Below, in pieces: positions 29,201-40,100 of a DNA stretch of 64,000 nucleotides. The stretch covers positions 1,580,560 through 1,644,559 of the forward strand of contig NC_036458.1 of NCBI RefSeq assembly GCF_002775205.1. The letters are read 5' to 3'. Made by a program: the position numbers and the translations under genes. Position 1 is the first letter of the stretch; each line of letters begins with the position of its first letter. The notes below the pieces were generated by a model. It searched no databases, was not told the origin of the DNA, and saw nothing but the letters and a program-made list of their open reading frames with translations. This stretch comes from Xiphophorus maculatus (Eukaryota; Chordata; Actinopteri; Cyprinodontiformes; Poeciliidae).

Positions 29201-32200
29201 CAGAGTTTGAGCCGCTGCTGACTTGGACGTTTTGGATGATTCCTCAGGAGTGGCGCTCTACGGACCCCAGCCTGGTTTATCCCTCAACTTTGACCTCTGA
29301 GTGTTACGACGAGCAGCTGAGCGATAAGTGCCTGACGCTGCTGCTGGGGACCTGGTACGACCAAAATGCTGTAGATACGTTTGAAGGTTTTATAATCTGG
29401 GAGATACATGTTAACTATGTAGTTTGGAGTCAATCTTAATCTGTTTGTGTGTTTGTGGTTGAACAGGAAGATGAACGGGACGCCCTGCATCGTCACCAAG
29501 CCCTGCCGGGACACCATGACCCGCTTCGGTTGCCCACATTACTCCCTGTCCCACCAGCTCCTCTACTTTATGATTGGCCGAATGGTAAAAGCATCTACAG
29601 TCTTTCACAAAACTATAAATTTAAGTCTAATTGATCTCTGATAAAAGTGTGTACACAGTGAATTCCAGTAGTCCAACCACGGAGCCCTGAGGGACTCCAC
29701 TTCCATCTGAAACCTACAAACCTTCTTCATTGTTGTAACTGGTTTGTATTTTCATCAGAGAGGTTGCAACAACTTGTTGAAAGGTGACACCCGAGCGTCC
29801 CGAGCCAACATGACCGAACAAAACTACCAAGACATTTTCTGCTCCAACATGATGAAGGCTAACCAGGACATCGTCACTAACGGTTTAACCGAACAAACGG
29901 TCGACATCTTCATTGAAAACAGTGAGCATCAAGAAACATTTTGTCCAATTATGATTATATTTTCTACTTTATCTACCCTACGCTCCCTCCACACATCCAC
30001 AATCTGGTGGATCTGTTTAATATTATAGTGCATAGTAATCTAATTTAAAGTTTGCATAAAATACCTTGAATAAATAACAAATTAAAACTTCGCTCCTCTT
30101 TTATTTTTTTTGACAGTCCTGATTTGTGGGTTAGCTGGTTTTTCCGACTTCCATAAAACCGACTGGCTGCAGCACATCCTCAGGCTGCAAGACGACGAAG
30201 TCGGTTGTTTTGGGAGGGACAGTGAGTATCTGCCGCCACGTCCCAAAAAACAGCTGGTTACATTTTCACAATAAGCAACAAATCAATTAATCATGATAAA
30301 CATGATAAACTAAAACCAGCTCGATAATTTTCCATTTGCATAATTTATTATTTCTCTTTTTCTATCAATAGTATAATAGGATAGTAAAAGTCTTCAGTTT
30401 GGTGCTTTGGTCTCAACAAGCCTTTTTTTTTTAAAGACAGTTTTGTTTGCAGAGACTTCATAATTCATTATATTTTTTGTTGTTTCTGTTGTTTTGTTTA
30501 TTTATTTGGGATTTTTAAATGTGTTCCAGTGTAAATGTCAAATAAAACTGAAAATGTATTGATCTTTGAGAAAGTGTTCTTATGCCATTACCACTAAATT
30601 ACTTGAAAATGGTCTCAAAACAACAATATAATCGAGATATCTTCTGGGACAATTTATATTGTGTCATATTTATTGTTATTGTGACAGGGATAGTTACATT
30701 TAAGCTTGAAATATTTTTGTCACAAGCGAATGATAGGAACATAATGAATCTTGTTCTGATATCTGTTTAAGGAGATAAATATATATATCCTCTGCTTTGT
30801 CTGGTTTAGTTGGTGCAGCTTAAACCGGAACTAATTGTTAAAAATATGGTTTCAGTGTGATTTTAAATCAGAAATGAAATGCTCAGTATAATCTGCATAG
30901 ACTGATTACAGTAACAGTTACTTTGTAACCAAGTTTAAAGACGAAATATCACTTAAAACAAATGTGATATCTTGTGTTGCTTTTATAATAGTTTCTGAAT
31001 GATTAAAGTAAGAATCATTCAGAACTGCCTTTCTGTAAATAAGCTTTTTTTATTACTGTATGCACTTTGTTTAGTGGTTTCATTTTACCCACCATCATCT
31101 GTCAGCATGTTAAAAATCTGAGAGCGGTTTCCATGTTTGTTTCCCCAGAAAGCTTCATCTCGCAGATTATTGGAGATGAGCTGCTGGAGCAGCTGCAGCC
31201 TCACCGGAGAGTAAAACGGAGGGAGAAAATACTTCCTGGTCAGTTTGTTTGCTTCCCTGATAAAAACCCAGTGCACAGAATCAAATAGCAGCAAATTATC
31301 AGCATTTACACCCAAATATTCTTCACTCCAGTCATTTTACAACTTCTAGTTTAACTTCAATCATTTATTTCAGAGATTGTGGTCATGGAAATTTGGAAAT
31401 AAGATTTAAAAAAGTTCACGCTAACATGTTGTTAAGGTCGACACAAGCCGCATGTTTAGCATGTAGCAGCTAATGCTAATGTCAGCGTCCAGAGTTCACA
31501 TTTCTAAAGAAGCTCCATGAATGATCAGGGCTTCCTGAAACTCTGGAAATCTCATTTTTAATTTCTTCTCAATCACTAATATAAAACACAAGTTAAAATA
31601 ATTTATTAAAATGTTATTTGCATTCTGATTGGCTGCCACTCAATTTCCTCAGGCTACTTTGCTCGTGAAGCTAGCATAGCATGGCCAACTAAAACCAGAA
31701 GATATGAGGCAGCATTTTTGCTAAACGAATAATTATGAAAGTATTAATTATTCAGTAGAGAATAAAGGTAACAAAAACATTCTAGAAGCTGTAGAAGTTT
31801 ATTTACATATTTAGTAGTATTGTAGGTTTGCAAAGAGTCCCTGCCCAGAAGCTAATGCTGTTTGGGGGGATTAGCAAGGCAAAGTTTGTGAACCTCCGAC
31901 CTAAATAAGATTAAAAACAACAAATATTTTTATGTTTGAGCTCATATTTCTATTTATTCAATAATTTAGCAGCAGAAAAAGCTTTTGAATTGAAAATATT
32001 GCCTGTTTGTTTTTATTAAATCAGTCAAAATGTGATTCAAACATACACAGTCAGTGTCCATCACTAATTGAGCTCAGATACATAAAGGCCGGATGTGCTG
32101 ATGAATTATGCTGCTGTTGTGATGTGGTTTGTGTTTCCAGACGGTTGCTCCAGTCACATGACGGCGGTGGCGGTGGGAGCTCTGGGAGGATACCTGAACT

Positions 32201-32244
32201 TTCACCTGACAGAGCAGGACATAACAAAGAGGCCGCTGTCCTGA
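26234..32244 (+). CDS. c16orf89: C16orf89 orthologue, secreted UPF0764 (DUF4735) protein
   Basis: Secreted protein of unknown molecular role; the human orthologue is thyroid-enriched and lies beside ALG1, as here. Eight exons: 26234-26414, 27239-27391, 29204-29354, 29467-29584, 29759-29921, 30117-30221, 31149-31238, 32141-32244. Phases are consistent, 354 aa (human about 400). The Met at 26234 starts a typical signal peptide (to about residue 24, ALCASRA). Conserved features are LNLDGAVGFVMLQ-type sequence near residue 48, LRLNDPKYYREFEP, PSLVYP, GCPHYSLSHQLLYFMIGRM, YQDIFCSNMM, CGLAGFSDFHKTDWLQHIL and a basic RRVKRREK near 307-315. At least eight cysteines suggest disulphides. Intron 2 holds a retroviral LTR-like remnant and an X-box-bearing repeat. 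Convergent with ift70. Confidence 0.95.
27798..27985. repeat. 61-base tandem repeat, three copies
   Basis: Unit contains ATCTTCATTTGGATCGTTAC and TTTAGGCGAGAAAACAGAAC; three copies with an exact 61-base period and a partial fourth. It adjoins the LTR-like remnant on the leader side, so it probably expanded within that element's untranslated leader. Confidence 0.9.
28271..28700 (-). mobile_element. Retroviral LTR-like remnant with leader
   Basis: On the minus strand: a TATA box (TATAAAA at 28464-28458), about 165 bases later a terminal CA near 28293-28292, then a primer-binding-like segment (TGGCATCAC start, 28288-28271) and a leader with a donor-like CGGGTGAGGAC near 28112. This is the order promoter, LTR end, PBS, leader, donor of an endogenous retrovirus. 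No gag, pol or env sequence follows; the copy is broken after about 500 leader bases. The 5' LTR edge is uncertain. Confidence 0.45.
28745..29035 (-). mobile_element. Dispersed element with three X-box-containing 32-base repeats
   Basis: GTTGCTAGGTAAC occurs at 28758-28770, 28790-28802 and 28822-28834, an exact 32-base period. The rest (GGCTCATTTTCTAGACTCC, GTTTGGTCTGTTTTTCAGAAG) matches in reverse orientation the element at 62395-62700. Each 13-mer fits the RFX X-box. Nonautonomous DNA-transposon remnant, class not fixed. Confidence 0.7.
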
Positions 32245-32838
32245 ACAGACTGTCCACAACACCTGTTGAATCAACACATTTGTTGATGTTTAAAAAAATG
32301 CTGGAAGTTTGTGTTTTAATCCTCTTGGTAAAACTGGATTAAGTTCAGCTAATGTAAAAGCACACACACACACACACACAGACACACACACACACACACA
32401 TTTCTTCACTGTAAGTATACAAACTATTTGTGTCTGTGACTGATTTAAGTTCATATGACAAATAATCCTGATTGTTACTAAATTTCTGCATGAACTCGTC
32501 CCTGATGCCAAGTTTCACCCATTTTATTCATGTCGCTTTAAATTATTGCTAAACAAGTTTTCTGACTCCAGAAAACATTTTCTGTTTTTACAGGCAGAAA
32601 ATGTTGTTAAATAGCTAAGCAGTAAAAATCTGCAGGAATTTTCTCCAACATGAAACTAACTTCAATTAAAAACCTCCAGGCATCTGCATTTGAAAAGCGT
32701 ATTTTATTTATTTTATTATCATAAATATCTGTTTATTCTTTATAAATTATATTATTTGTCCGAGTATAAAACTAGAAAACACTTCAGGAAACTGAAGCTG
32801 ACAGATCGTTGCTGTTTGCAGGAAGTAGAGCTGAAGTT
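32245..32838. other. Convergent intergenic region, C16orf89/ift70
   Basis: 594 bases separate the two stop codons. It contains a CA/GACA microsatellite at 32359-32400, an ATTAAA at 32665-32670 usable by the C16orf89 gene and an ift70 signal at 32703-32708. No exon seen. Confidence 0.7.
32703..32708 (-). terminator. ift70: ift70 polyadenylation signal
   Basis: AATAAA on the minus strand 131 bases past the ift70 stop, in a run of overlapping TTTATT words, so several positions could serve. Confidence 0.55.
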
Positions 32839-34085
32839 TCATTTGTTCCAGCCGGTGACCTCGTAGAACAGCGCCTTGAGCAGCCGCGCCTCGTACGTCA
32901 CCGTGTTTTTCCCGATGTGGACGTGGATCTCCTCCAGCGGCTGCTCGATGATGGCCGGCACCCCCTTCCCATAAACTGCAGGGAGACGGGGAGGAAATGA
33001 GGAAAATGGGGAGGAGACGAGGAGGAAACGAGGAAAATGGGGAGGAGATGAGGAGGAAACGAGGAAAATGGGGAGGAAACGAGGAAAACGGGGAGGAGAC
33101 GAGGAGGAAACGAGGAAAATGGGGAGGAGATGAGGAGGAAACGAGGAAAACGGGGAGGAAAAGGGAGGAAACGAGAAGGAAACGGTTACGAATCAGTGCT
33201 TCCTGCTTCTGTGGTTCTCAAATGATAATCTCATTTATGAAAAACAGAATCAATCCAAACCAACTTTTTCTTATTGTTTATGAATCTAAATGGTTCTATG
33301 GAAGCAAGGCAGCAGCAGACCATCACACTGCCACCACCGTGCATTATTGGAGATATTATAATCTGCTTTTGAAATGTTTTTTTTTTTTTTAAGTTCACTT
33401 TTGTCTCATCTGTCTTGGGGATTATTAAGATGTTTTTGGTAAAGTTTAGACGAGTTTCATGTTCTTTTGGGTCAGCAGTGGTTCTGGTCTTGTAACTCTC
33501 TCATGGAGGCCATTTTTAACATGACCTTTGACCTTAATTGAGGCAGCGATGCCTGCAGAGTCTAAGGCAGGGGTCTCAAACTCCAGGCCTCGAGGGCTGC
33601 AGTCCTGCAGTTTTTAGATGAGCCACAGGTACAAAACACTGGAATGAAACAACTTAATGACCTCCTCCTTGTGTAGATCAGTTTTCCAGAGCCTTAATGA
33701 CCTAATTATTCTGTTCAGGTGTGCTGCAGCAGAGGCTCATCTAAAGGTTGCAGGACTGCGGCCCTCGAGGACTGGAGTTTGAGACCTCTGGTCTAAGGGT
33801 TAATTCCCACCAGTCCTGTTTAGTTCGTTTTAAACCAACTCCAGTCCGTTTGTCCAGCAATCCGGTTCATTTGGGGAATGCTAACCAAACAAAAAAGTAA
33901 ACTCTGCCAGAGTGTATCTCTCGGTGTGTATCTGTTGTGTAACCGCGGCTCACCCTCGCAGTGCTCCAGGAACTGAATGCACTCGTTAACCACGGCGTCC
34001 CGCAGCATGACCATGTGTTTGGACATGTTCTCCAGCAGAGAGAGGAAACAACGCTTGGCGTAGAACCATGTGTCTGTCCCGAGCT

Positions 34086-34144
<59 letters not shown>

Positions 34145-37100
34145 TTAACTAATTGTTTCAAACATTTTGTAATTAAACTCTTTAAAAATAAGCATCTGTT
34201 TGAAGTGAAGCCAGTTTTCCTGTTTGACTTCACATTCCTGAGTTGATTGTGTTTCCAGCTGCAGCTTAGCGGACTCAGCTGCAAACAGAATCTGGACCGG
34301 ATCAAAGATCCCAACCAGAACCGCCGAGTCCTGCAGAGCCGCTCACTTGAGCTGGAAAACAACCGGACCTGCAGAAGTTTTTATTGTATTAAGAGGCAGA
34401 GCAGGAATCTGATCAACATCTAAACACACAGTTACATTGACTTTAATGTTTTATCTTACTTGAAAATATTTTAGAAGTTGACAGATTTTTAATAATAATT
34501 TTAAGCAAATAGTCATTTTTGATTTGAGGTTTTTGTCGCATATTTATGTAGCCTGGTTGGAAGAAAATATCTGTTACCGTTGGAAACAGCGGATAAAGTG
34601 TGTTTCTATTCACATATCCACTTTGCACATGATCAGTGAAGCACATATTTGAGTTTCTGCACATTAATCTAATTTGTCCTGATTTTGTTTCCTTTGAACT
34701 TCAAAACTGAGCTGCAAACGTCGATGACGAGGAGAAACTAGCCAACTGTGTAAATGTTGGAGAATCCACAGCCCAGCACTGCTTCAGTCGCGCTCTGGAT
34801 GTTCTTCTTTGATGTAGGTTTAATGTCGTAATCTTGGCGCTACCGCCCCCTGCAGTGCAGTTGGCTGAGTTCATCAGGAAACGACAGATTAAAATGATGA
34901 ACCTTCTTGTTGTAAGGCTCCAGGCTCTTTATGACTCGAGAGACGCCGAAGTCGTAGTTCCCTTTGGCGCAGTACAACGTCCTGAAAAACGGTTCAGAAG
35001 ACGAGTTTAAAAGCCTCATTCAGCAGAAATGACCAGCAGTTTTACGCTGGGTATTCACTAATCTTTTAAATTATCTTTAATAACTCAGAATATTCCTGCT
35101 ACGTCATAAAGTCCCGCCACACTGACCCGATGACCAAGTTGACGATGCAGAGGTGGAAAACCTTTTTGTCTGGATCATCGTAGGAGATCTGCTCCTCCTC
35201 CTTCTCAATCTTCCTCATCAGCTCTTCAGCCTGGAAAACAACGATAAAATGGAAAAAGTGAGCCGATCAATGCATTAGCAAAAAAAAAAAAACTTTAATG
35301 TCATGGCTTCTCACCATGCTGGTTATTTTACTACGCCATTGATTAATGATTATTAGTTATTATTGACGTTCAGCTGTCAGCAATTCACTGTGATTGGCTG
35401 CTTGTATAAACGTGTTTTTATCTGGAGAAACAAGCAGACAGAGCAGAGCGCTGTCCTTTTCACAGAGAACATCTCTCCTTCCTGTCCATCTGTCATCCTG
35501 ATGACCTTTAACCTCACAAAAAAATATAAATATGAAGGAGTAGATCGTCACCTCTTCGTTCTGGCTGGTCATGATGTAGGAGACACACAGGTTGGCCAGA
35601 ACCACAGCGCTCACGTTCAGGATCTACAGCACACACACACACACACACACACGCACACACACGATTCATCAGCAGCAGCTTGTTTGGAACCAACAAAATG
35701 CAGGAAAACTGTTAAAGGACTCAGGTAGCTAATTTAGTTTGGAGCTAAATATTTACTTATTTATTAAATATTTAGTAAGAACTTATTTCACCCACTAAAC
35801 TTTTAGTGGATGAAATAAATATCTGGCTCCAAGCTAAATATTTTGTTTGCTAACTAAATAATTAGTTTAAAATGGTACATTTATAAATTAATAAATAACA
35901 AAGTGAAAATGTGACTTTTGAAAAGTCTCACTCCTTTCCTGTTATTGGAGGATAAATAACCCAAATTAATTATTGCTGTTAATTTTTGATTGTGAACTTT
36001 ACAAGTGGCGCCGCAAACCTTCTGGACCTGCATGCCTGAACACGACTGGAAGATAAACGGCTAAAAAAACAGATGAAAAATCTGAATTTGTGTCTAATTA
36101 GTTTCTCCTGATGCGGCGGATCTGAAACGACCCAAGAAGAAACACAGCAAGCAAAGACTCAGAGGAGGAAACACTGCAGAGGAGTGGTTTGGATTTTACC
36201 GAAGGTTTGCATTTGCAGGGACACTCCTGAATGCTGCAGTGCTCCACCTGGACAGAAAGGCAGGCCGTCATCGCCCCCCAGCGCTACAGCCCCCCGCCTA
36301 CCCGCCGTTGCCATGGTAACTCACGGAGTCGTAGTGCTTCTTGACGATGGGCTCGTAGAAGCTGATGGCCTCCTTGTACTTGTTCTGCATGAAGAGGACG
36401 TGAGCCACGTTCAGCTTCCAGGTGTCGTCGTCGTTGCAGAACTCCACCGACTTTCGGAAAATCTTCTCCACCATCTGGAAGTTCTCGCGGTTCCAGTAGA
36501 TCTTCGCCTGCGCCATCAGAACCACGACATACCTGAGAGAACAACCAAAATAATTCACAACATTTCACTGAAAACAGCAGAAAACAAATTTACTGGTTTT
36601 CATCAGTTAAACATGAGCTGCTGTGTTGATGTTAGACATAGAAATGTGTGATTATAGTTATTACACTGCAAAAACAAAATATTACCAGTTAATTTTGGTC
36701 CAGTTTCTAGTGTAAATATCTTAGTGCACTTGAAATAAGACTAAACTAACTTATAAGTAGATTTTCAGCAAGATATCCGAGCTTGTTTTAATAAAGAGTT
36801 CTTTGATATTGATGAAAAAGTTAGTTGCTCTATTGACAGATTATTTCATTTATAAAATGGAAAAATGTCTCGATCTAAGTGAAATAATCTGCTAATGGGA
36901 ATTTCAATCTGGAGAGACTCACACGGAGAAGAAAATAGCAGTTAAAAAGATTTAATGGTACAATTTCTTTGGCGCTCGGACCCGGCAGAAGACCGTGAGC
37001 CGAGGATCGCCGTGAGCAGGCGGTCTGCTCGGCGAGCTCGGGATAGTCTTCCCCCCCGGGACCGAAACTGGTGGTGGAGCGGAGCTTGGAGAGGAAGAAC

Positions 37101-40100
37101 ACAAGGGATCCTGGAGGACGACCCTCATGGTGGAGGTGGAGAAGGGGAGGAGGTGGGTTGAAGCACGGCTGACGAGCAGGAAGACCCCAGGGTAGCTTGG
37201 ACTTTTGAAGGTGTCTTTGGACGACAATTGGCTGGGGCGGCGTGAAGCTCCGGTCCGGATTGGCTGCGGTCGGGCGTAGTGATTAGATGATCTGGTGAAG
37301 CTGGTCGAGTCTCCCAGTTTGAATTTTCGCCAAGGCTCCATATCAAAGAATTACCAACTTAAAACAAGCTCCTATATCGTCCAGAAAAGTTAGTTGTATC
37401 TCAGTTTTGTCTTATTTCAAACAAACAAAGATATTTGCACTAAAGCTGGTAATATTTTGTGTTTCTGCAGTGTATCTGGTGGTGTATTGTAGCAGTGAGA
37501 GTACTCACTTCTCCTGCATCAGGTCGTAGTCCTGCAGCATTTTGCTCTGGGCCTCGTCGTCTCGAGTGTGTCTGGTGTCCTGAACCTGAGCAAGGACCAA
37601 ATTCAGACTGAGTTAAACTCTTTTCTAATTTTATTTTGTTGCTTCTTTACCCTTTCTTACACCAGTTATTAAGATAAAAACAAAAATAATCTCTTTTTAA
37701 TATCTGATTAGACATTATTGGATCACAGAAGTTCTCCATCCAATCAGACTGAGTTTGAGATGTTTTACAAAGACTAAAGAGTCTCAGTCTGGATATGTGC
37801 AGGAAACCCATCAAAGATCTACAGATGCTTCTACAATAAAAGCTGCTTCAACATTAGTCAGCCCCTCCGGGTTTTTTTAATCCGTAATTGCGGAAATTAA
37901 CGCAAAATCAACAGAAATCCACATTTTTCCACGCAAATGCATAATTGTGAAAGTTTTTTTGAAAATCTTCCACAAAAATGTTCAAACCACCAGGTTTAAG
38001 TGATGCTTGGTGCCTCACTTAAGGATTTCTGACTTCTACTCTGCTACCTCAGGTTTCTGATAGTCTGTAATTGTATGACTTTATTCTCATAAAATTATAA
38101 CTATTCTGGTATTATTACAACCTTTTTCTCATATTTTAACAACTTTATTCTGTTATGACTTTAATCTTGTATTATTACAACTGTTTTATTGTAATATTCT
38201 GACTTTATTCTGGTATAATTTCTCATATATTAATTTTATTCTCATGATGTGAATTTTCATCGGACAACTTCATTCTGATATTATGACTTTAATCTTTTAT
38301 TATAACAGCTTTATTCTGGTATTATTATGACATATTCGCATAGCATTATGAGGTTATTCTCATAATTTCATGATTTTTTTCTTATCTTGTCTCTTACAAT
38401 CTGTTGTAGGATTTAGAAATAATCAGAGGAAAAATCAACAACCTGCTTTGCCAGTTTGCGAAGTTGCTCTGTTAGTTTGCTGTTCATCTCTTCAAACTTT
38501 CTAAAGGCCTGAAAGAGAATCAGAAGGAAAGATACAGCTGAACACCAAACCTTAACGTTAAGATGCTTTCAGGGTTTTTATTCTCTGAAATAATGCAGTA
38601 AATGGTCTTGCCGTACCTCCTCTGGTGCCGTCTGGCAGGTCAGTAACGCGTCCAGGAACTCGTACATGTACTGGAAGCGTAAAGCGAGTCGGTCAGAGTT
38701 GGGTGGAAAACATGAGACTCCTGCAGAAACATGGGAAACTCACCGGAGAGAGGAACTTGTAGGTGAGGTGAGCGTTTTCTGCCAGGACGTCGGCCGCCAG
38801 GTCGAAGTACTGCGAAGGAAATCCAGCAGAGGCGTTAATCCTGATTAATGAAACGACAACGTCTCCCTGCTGACAATTCACAACATGAACACAAAGAATC
38901 GGGCTGCAGAGAAAACCCGACACTCACAGGACATGAACAGATTCACTCAGCTATGAACAGATTCACTCAGCTATGAACAGATTCACTCAGCTATGAACAG
39001 ATTCACTGAGCTATGAACAGATTCACTGAGCTATGAACAGATTCACTCAGCTATGAACAGATTAATTCAGCTATGAACAGATTCACTGAGCTATGAACAG
39101 ATTCACTCAGCTATGAACAGATTCATTCAGCTATGAACAGATTCACTGAGCTATGAACAGATTCACTCAGCTATGAACAGATTCACTCAGCTATGAACAG
39201 ATTCACTGAGCTATGAACAGATTCACTCAGCTATGAACAGATTCATTCAGCTATGAACAGATTCACTCAGCTATGAACAGAATCACTCAGCTATGAACAG
39301 ATTCACTGAGCTATGAATAGATTTTTAAATAAACCATTTATTGCCTAAAATGAAATAATATTTCTTTACTGAACAATTGATCATTTGTAGGAAAGGATGA
39401 ATCTGCAGGTAAAAAAACATTTCTAATTTCATCAAGCTCAGCTTTTTCTACTGGACTGAACATCAACAGAATGTAGGGCTGTAAATCTATGCAGCCATAT
39501 AAATTTTGCTTTACAGGAGATTTAAAAATATGCATATACTTTTATTTTTTCTTTTACAGAACAAGGTAAAAATGCCACTTGAGGAGTTCTGAGTAGGACA
39601 GATTTACAGATAAAGGTGTTTTTTTTTATCATCTTAAAAGCAGTTTTAGTTTAATTACTGAAATAAATTCACGTGCCTCTTCCAGGCTGACAGAGCTGAC
39701 CGTAGCAAGGCAGACGTTTTGTTCCTGGTTGTTTCTGTACCTCGTGTTTGCAGTAGAGCAGCAGCAGGTTTCCGAACGTGACCCGGGGGAAAGACGGCTG
39801 CTGCAGCAGAAACGCCATCTTCTCAAATCCCTCTGAAGGCTTCAGCTCCATGTTCACCAGGGCCTGGTTGTGCAGCGTCACGGGGTCCAGCTCCTGCAGA
39901 ATAACAGAAAATAAACATGCATGTGTCACAAGTCACTTTTATTTCGCTTATTCATAAAGTTTTTGTTGCTTTAATTCACAGAAATCAGACAAACTGGGGG
40001 AAGACGTGCACTACTCCAAAATCCTATTTTGTTTTATGAAATGTTTGTTTTCTATTGAGAAATAGAATGTTGGAGTTTAATTTCAATAATTTCTATTGAG

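Noticed and set aside
32997..33392. 131-codon plus-strand frame rich in Glu, Arg and Lys
   Set aside because: Translation of the purine minisatellite in the last ift70 intron.
36952..37341. 129-codon minus-strand frame in the inserted 431-bp element
   Set aside because: Ends coincide with the insert, no domain recognised, low-complexity Ser/Pro; more likely LTR-type noncoding sequence.
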